Below are positions 59,761 to 64,000 of a stretch of DNA of 64,000 nt, piece after piece; the first letter of the stretch is position 1; the number at the start of each line of letters is the position of its first letter. A program made the position numbers and the translations under genes. Source of the stretch: Desulfoferula sp040751985 (GTDB lineage Bacteria; Desulfobacterota; Desulfarculia; Desulfarculales; Desulfarculaceae); NCBI GenBank assembly GCA_040751985.1, contig JBFMFU010000079.1, positions 1-64,000 on the forward strand, given 5' to 3'. The notes under the pieces are model-generated. The model was not told the DNA's origin. It did no database searches and was given only the letters and a program-made list of their open reading frames with translations.

Positions 59761-60738
59761 GTGGGAAGAATGATCAAGATAATTGCGATAATCAGCATGA
59801 TCAGCGTGGTTTCCTTGGGCTTGCCTTTAGTCTCTCAAGCCGCAAGTAAATACCCAGCGAAGCCGATTACTCTAATAGTTCCGTATCCCCCCGGGGGGAG
59901 CACTGACACCGCCAGCCGCATAATGGCCGAAGAGGCTGGAAAAATATTAAAACAAAAGATCATCGTAAAAAACGTATCCGGTGGCGGCGGATCTGTGGGT
60001 GCCAATACGCTGGTTAATTCCGACCCCGATGGATACACCATCGGCACCTTAGCCTTTTCGCTTATCGGTATCGTTCCCCAGCTCAGGCAGGTGCCTTATA
60101 AGCCGCTGAGCGACTTTACACACCTGCTGGCTTTCGGGCAATACCTGTTTGGGTTGGTGGTGAAGGCGGATGCGCCTTGGAAGACCTTTGAAGAGTTTAT
60201 TGCTTACGCCAAAGCCCATCCCGATAAGCTGACGTATTCCACTACAGGTGTAGGCGCACCGAGTCATATAGGAATTCTCCAGCTAAGCGCCGCAGACAAA
60301 CTTAAGTTCAGGGCGGTTCCTTTTAAGGGCGGCGCTGCGGCGGTGAAGGCGGTTCTGGGCGGCCAGGTAGATTTTCATGCTGGTACTGGCCAGGAGATTG
60401 TGCCTAACGTGAATGGCGGGCGGTTGAAGTTTTTGCTTTCTTTAAGTGACCGTCGCTGGCCCCAGTTCCCTAAGGTTCCCTCCCTAAAAGATAAGGGATA
60501 TGGCTTCTACCTGTATTCATATATTTCCATTGCAGCCCCAAAGGGACTTGCAGAGGCCAAAAGAGTTATCCTTGCGAAGGCCTTTACAAAGGCCGCAAGC
60601 TCTGCGGCTGTCAAGAAGGTAATGAATAAGTTTGGCTTGCCGATAGTCATTATCCCAGGTCCGGAATATAAAAAGTTCTGTGATAAGGAGTATGGCAGTA
60701 TAACCAAGTCGCTCAAAGAAGCCGGCGTGATCAAATAG
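59761..60738 (+). CDS. Tripartite tricarboxylate transporter substrate-binding protein (TctC type)
   Basis: A 325-residue periplasmic binding protein with a signal peptide (about residues 1-28, cut near SQAAS). The TctC signature KPITLIVPYPPGGSTDTASRIMAE follows, then VKNVSGGGGSVGAN and GGAAAVKAVLGGQVDFHAG. It delivers a carboxylate to the TctAB membrane proteins encoded downstream. The GTG at 59761 has a GGAGAGGAAGG site; an ATG at 59770 is an alternative. Ligands in the family range from citrate to aromatic acids, so the substrate is open. Confidence 0.92.
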   Translation: MGRMIKIIAIISMISVVSLGLPLVSQAASKYPAKPITLIVPYPPGGSTDTASRIMAEEAGKILKQKIIVKNVSGGGGSVGANTLVNSDPDGYTIGTLAFSLIGIVPQLRQVPYKPLSDFTHLLAFGQYLFGLVVKADAPWKTFEEFIAYAKAHPDKLTYSTTGVGAPSHIGILQLSAADKLKFRAVPFKGGAAAVKAVLGGQVDFHAGTGQEIVPNVNGGRLKFLLSLSDRRWPQFPKVPSLKDKGYGFYLYSYISIAAPKGLAEAKRVILAKAFTKAASSAAVKKVMNKFGLPIVIIPGPEYKKFCDKEYGSITKSLKEAGVIK

Positions 60739-60753
60739 CGATTCTGTCGCTAT
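60735..60753 (+). other. Stem-loop at the end of the binding-protein gene
   Basis: ATAGCGA (60735-60741) pairs with TCGCTAT (60747-60753), overlapping the TctC stop. There is no T-run. It may protect the mRNA 3' end so that the binding protein is made in excess over the membrane subunits. Confidence 0.4.
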
Positions 60754-61143
60754 TGTGATTCAGGCCATTGAAAGGGTCTGGACTCTGCAGATAAAGGTGC
60801 CTGGTTAAGTTTATAAAACTGGTCAAATCCAGGCAGAACGCTGTCTGAATGGTGCTTCAGTTCGGGGGCCGGGTAGAAGCTGGCGCGGATTCCAGGGGCG
60901 TTACTAACGAGTCTACCTCAAGGCATTGGCCGTTTGCAATGCTCAGGGGGGCCGGCCGAGTTAGTTGAATTCTACGTTACTGCGGGGCAATGGCATCCGG
61001 GCCGGCGACCCCAGCCTCCGACTGCGGAAATAGGTGAGTAAGCCCAAGGTGGTGCCCTGTTGTTTCCTTAACGCTGAATCGTTTTTACCGTGGTTGGGGC
61101 TTGAGCATTTTGCGAAACTAACAGGGAGAAAGAGGGGCCTTTT
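60754..61143. other. Long gap between transporter subunits
   Basis: 390 bases separate tctC from tctB, with no convincing gene on either strand. An AGGGAGAAAGAGGGG stretch at the end is the ribosome site of the next gene. I see no further structure. Confidence 0.45.
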
Positions 61144-61617
61144 ATGACCATTTCCCGCCAAGGGTGGTTTGGCATAAGCGGCATCATCCTAAGCGCAATA
61201 ATGTATCTTGTAATAATCCCTGAGAGTGTTGTCACCAAGGAGTTCGGAGAACATAATTATTCGCTATCTCAGGCATTTTTCCCAAAATTGGTAGCAATAT
61301 TCTTAGCTCTTTTATGCGCAGCATTAATCGTGAAGGATATACGTCATCCAAAACTGTCATCGCCCGAAGACCGGCTTTTAATATCAGATTATTACCGAAT
61401 TGGATTAGTACTGCTAATTACCATATTATATATTTTTACATTTGAGGCCATCGGTTATTACATAGTTACACCGATAGCACTTTTGGCGCTGTTAATGGTT
61501 TTAGGAGTGCGGAATGTGCTCACCTTAATTCTATTGCCTGTAGTTACGACCGGGGCCACCTATCTACTTTTCGAAGTGCTCTTGGATGGCACTCTTCCTC
61601 GAGGCCTACTAGGTTAA
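61144..61617 (+). CDS. Tripartite tricarboxylate transporter small membrane subunit (TctB type)
   Basis: A 157-residue protein with four predicted helices (about residues 8-25, 45-63, 85-104 and 110-150 as a split pair). The length and layout match TctB, although sequence conservation in this subunit is always low. Position between TctC and TctA supports the call. Confidence 0.82.
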   Translation: MTISRQGWFGISGIILSAIMYLVIIPESVVTKEFGEHNYSLSQAFFPKLVAIFLALLCAALIVKDIRHPKLSSPEDRLLISDYYRIGLVLLITILYIFTFEAIGYYIVTPIALLALLMVLGVRNVLTLILLPVVTTGATYLLFEVLLDGTLPRGLLG

Positions 61618-61647
61618 TAATTCGTATATAGGAGGCTTTGAAAGAGA

Positions 61648-63180
61648 ATGGATATATTTGAAAACCTAATTAATGGTATTCAATACATTGTAAGTTGGCA
61701 AGGGATACTAGCCATTTTCATTGGCGTTGCCATCGGAATTATCATGGGGGCTATCCCTGGGCTGACAGCTACCATGGCAATTGCGATTGCAATACCAATC
61801 ACCATGACTATGAACCCCATAGTAGCGATCTCTATGCTGCTGGGAGCATACAAGGGTGGTATTTATGGCGGTTCGATTCCAGCGATTCTAATACGGACTC
61901 CGGGCACCCCTGCCGCTGCCGCCACGGTTATAGATGGATATATGTTGTGCCAAAAAGGTAAAGGACTTAAAGCTCTTAAAATGGCTTTATATAGTTCTGT
62001 CAGCGGGGACTTGATGTCGATTTTCATTCTAATTATGTTGGCGGCGCCACTCAGCGCCATCGCTCTCCGCTTTGGCCCAGCCGAAACAGCAGTTCTTATC
62101 GTTTTTTCATTAACAGTCATTGGGGCGCTTAGCACAAACGATTTAATAATGGGGTCGATTTCAGCGACCCTAGGATTGTTAGTAGCCATGATCGGACTAG
62201 ATCCGATTATGGCCACGAGGCGATTTACGTTTGATGTAATTTCGCTGGATTCCGGGGTCGAGCTTCTGCCAATGCTCATCGGTCTATTTGCGGTATCAGA
62301 AGTTTTAAGACAGGTAAGCTCCCCTGCAATACTGAAAGGCGTTAAGGTTAGTGCTCAAGCAACGGATCCTGCTAAAAACAGGCTGCCCTTCAGAGAAGTA
62401 TTGACATATTGGAAGACAATTTTACGTGGTACTTTCATCGGGGCTTTCATAGGCATAATTCCCGGCATAGGACCCACCGTGGCGGCCTTTTTGAATTACA
62501 ATGAATCCCGACGGACTTCTAAAAATCCAGAAGAGTACGGCCAAGGATCATTGGAGGGGGTGGCGGCTGCCGAAAGCGGGAACAACGCCGTGGCGCCAGC
62601 CGCCCTGATCCCGCTGCTTACCCTCTCTATCCCGGGAGATATAGGAGCGGCGGTAATTTTTGGTGCCTTTTTAATACACGGCATCGTTCCCGGTCCCAGG
62701 ATTTTCTTGGACCACGGAAAAGAGGTATATGGTCTATTCGTAGGATTAATCCTGTCTTGCTTGGTATTATTTATCCTGGGCCGGCTTTTGATCGGGCACA
62801 TTTATAAAGTTGTTAACATTTCCAAAAGGGCCCTTTTCCCCGTAGTACTTATCATGTGTATTGCAGGATCATATGGAATAAATTGGTCCATTTTTGATCT
62901 TAAAACCATGCTGATTTTCGGCATCGTGGGCTTCTTTATGGAAAAGCTGGGGCTTTCGCAGGCTACTTTTTTGATAGCATTCATCTTAGAGCCAATTTTA
63001 GAAACATCCGTACGGCAAGCTTTGATTATATCAAAAGGCAGCCCAATCATATTTTTTGAAAGCTACATATGTTGGCTTTTCTGGGCGCTTACATTATTTA
63101 GCATTTATACACTTATAAGGCGAGAGAACAGGCGAAGACGCGGGCTCAAGGCTGTCAAAAGGTTGTCTAACAAGGGGTAA
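61648..63180 (+). CDS. Tripartite tricarboxylate transporter large membrane subunit (TctA type)
   Basis: A 510-residue permease with about 11-12 helices. Family signatures: GAIPGLTATMAIAIAIP (about residue 32), GGIYGGSIPAILIRTPGTPAAAATVIDGY (about residues 71-99) and GIIPGIGPTVAAFLNYNESRR with SLEGVAAAESGNNAVA (about residues 270-310). It forms the ion-coupled channel for the acid bound by TctC. A GGAGG site lies before the ATG. AT-rich codon use matches tctB. Confidence 0.93.
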   Translation: MDIFENLINGIQYIVSWQGILAIFIGVAIGIIMGAIPGLTATMAIAIAIPITMTMNPIVAISMLLGAYKGGIYGGSIPAILIRTPGTPAAAATVIDGYMLCQKGKGLKALKMALYSSVSGDLMSIFILIMLAAPLSAIALRFGPAETAVLIVFSLTVIGALSTNDLIMGSISATLGLLVAMIGLDPIMATRRFTFDVISLDSGVELLPMLIGLFAVSEVLRQVSSPAILKGVKVSAQATDPAKNRLPFREVLTYWKTILRGTFIGAFIGIIPGIGPTVAAFLNYNESRRTSKNPEEYGQGSLEGVAAAESGNNAVAPAALIPLLTLSIPGDIGAAVIFGAFLIHGIVPGPRIFLDHGKEVYGLFVGLILSCLVLFILGRLLIGHIYKVVNISKRALFPVVLIMCIAGSYGINWSIFDLKTMLIFGIVGFFMEKLGLSQATFLIAFILEPILETSVRQALIISKGSPIIFFESYICWLFWALTLFSIYTLIRRENRRRRGLKAVKRLSNKG

Positions 63181-63284
63181 GGCTTCGAGCCGCGGTTAGC
63201 AACGCTAGCACTTGAAAGAGCGTCAATACTATTTTGATTAAAATCTAATAAAACACCGTGTCATGGCTTGGGAGGATTCTGACC

Positions 63285-64000
63285 ATGACCTATAATTTTA
63301 TTCGGGTGGAACAAAAAGAACATCTCACCTTGGTAACCATAAACAGGCCGGAAGTATTAAATGCGTTACATCCGCCCGCCTGCCATGAGCTGGATGACGC
63401 TTTTAATAAATTTGCCGAGGACCCTGTGGCGTGGGTGGCCATTATAACGGGTGCAGGTGAAAAAGCATTTTGTGTGGGAAACGATCTTAAATGGCACTCC
63501 GAACACGGCAACGAGGCGCTTAGAAAAGGTCTAGATTCCCTCCAAGGCGGGTGGGGCGGCATAACTAAAAGATTCGATTGCCACAAGCCGCTCATCGCCG
63601 CGGTGAACGGATTGGCCTTGGGGGGCGGCTTCGAGTTGGCTTTGGCTTGCGATATTATAATCGCCGCGCAGAATGCGCGTTTTGCTTTGCCGGAGCCGCG
63701 GGTGGGTATGATGGCGGCTGCCGGAGGGGTTAACCGTCTGCCAAGACAGATCCCTTATCATGTGGCCATGGGTCTTATCCTCACCGGCCGGAGCCTGTCG
63801 GCGCAAGAGGCCTTTCGCCTGGGAGTAGTTAATGAGGTAGTTGCCCAAGCTGACCTGATGAACGCCACTGAGCGCTGGGCAGCGGATTTGATGGAATGTG
63901 CACCGTTGGCCTTAAGAGCAGCGAAGGAGGCTGTGGTTAAGGGCCTCGAATTACCGTATCAAGAATCGATAGGGAAACTCTATCCAGGATTCGTGGCCAT
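63285..64000 (+). CDS. Enoyl-CoA hydratase/isomerase family protein (3' end beyond window)
   Basis: An open frame of 238 codons from an ATG with GGGAGG upstream runs off the end of the window. It is a crotonase: INRPEVLNAL, AFCVGNDLKWHSE (oxyanion site, about residues 63-75), AAVNGLALGGGFELALACD, LPEPRVGMMAAAGGVNRLPRQI with the first acid, and LTGRSLSAQEAFRLGVVNEVV with the second. It is the third crotonase of the catabolic region and indicates that the cluster continues to the right. Confidence 0.9.
   Translation, partial: MTYNFIRVEQKEHLTLVTINRPEVLNALHPPACHELDDAFNKFAEDPVAWVAIITGAGEKAFCVGNDLKWHSEHGNEALRKGLDSLQGGWGGITKRFDCHKPLIAAVNGLALGGGFELALACDIIIAAQNARFALPEPRVGMMAAAGGVNRLPRQIPYHVAMGLILTGRSLSAQEAFRLGVVNEVVAQADLMNATERWAADLMECAPLALRAAKEAVVKGLELPYQESIGKLYPGFVA

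Overview
The window is a piece of a GC-rich bacterial chromosome. It carries a bacterial-type Wood-Ljungdahl (CODH/acetyl-CoA synthase) operon, a fused PurS-PurL, LexA with the canonical autocleavage residues, and a large anaerobic-style acyl-CoA catabolic region. Together these suggest a strictly anaerobic, acetyl-CoA-pathway Desulfobacterota (a sulfate reducer or syntroph, perhaps Desulfarculales-like). The taxonomic guess is inference from gene content only.

Layout. (1) 1-7.5 kb: acs operon with CODH (acsA/cooS), ACS (acsB), the corrinoid protein large subunit (acsC) and the methyltransferase (acsE). It is bracketed by two small proteins that share an unrecognised C-terminal motif; no acsD is visible. 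(2) 7.5-9.4 kb: an AT-rich islet with an HNH endonuclease-like gene and a STAS-like gene. (3) 9.6-11.5 kb: TraT-like lipoprotein, exported helix-hairpin-helix protein and a DUF4019 protein. (4) 11.5-21.5 kb, minus strand: tightly overlapping housekeeping operon purL-purQ-HD/OB nuclease-tmk-holB-[MITE]-ricT-metG. (5) 21.5-28.6 kb: nucleobase permease, methyltransferase, RDD protein, a multi-hairpin intergenic array, MscS channel, a second MITE copy, and RtcB. (6) 28.9-39.2 kb: lexA, a membrane-protein pair, asnB, then a minus-strand protein-acetylation cluster (GNAT, AcuA-like GNAT, GNAT-HDAC fusion, glycosyltransferase, sirtuin). (7) 39.3-41.6 kb: sucCD and an initiator tRNA. (8) 42 kb to the end: a roughly 22-kb catabolic region. 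It holds split AtuA, a three-part biotin-dependent acyl-CoA carboxylase, SDR, three enoyl-CoA hydratases, a thiolase, a cysteine-less thiolase-like/DUF35 pair, three acyl-CoA dehydrogenases, an amidohydrolase, a CoA ligase, a TetR regulator and a TctABC-type carboxylate transporter.

How region 8 may work (inference). A carboxylic acid enters through the tripartite transporter and is activated by the AMP-forming ligase. It is desaturated by acyl-CoA dehydrogenases, two of which have the isovaleryl-CoA-dehydrogenase arrangement of the catalytic glutamate. It is then carboxylated on the carboxylase, hydrated, and cleaved by AtuA and/or the thiolase-like/DUF35 pair, and the remainder is processed by SDR and thiolase to acetyl-CoA. 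The acetyl-CoA can then be oxidised through the CODH/ACS pathway at the other end of the window. This resembles the aerobic acyclic-terpene (Atu) route but sits in an apparent anaerobe and has no HMG-CoA-lyase-type gene. Three promoters in this region carry a shared 16-bp motif (ACTA-N3-GTTTAAAA type), a plausible operator of the resident TetR protein. This island and its regulon are the best candidates for an undescribed system here.
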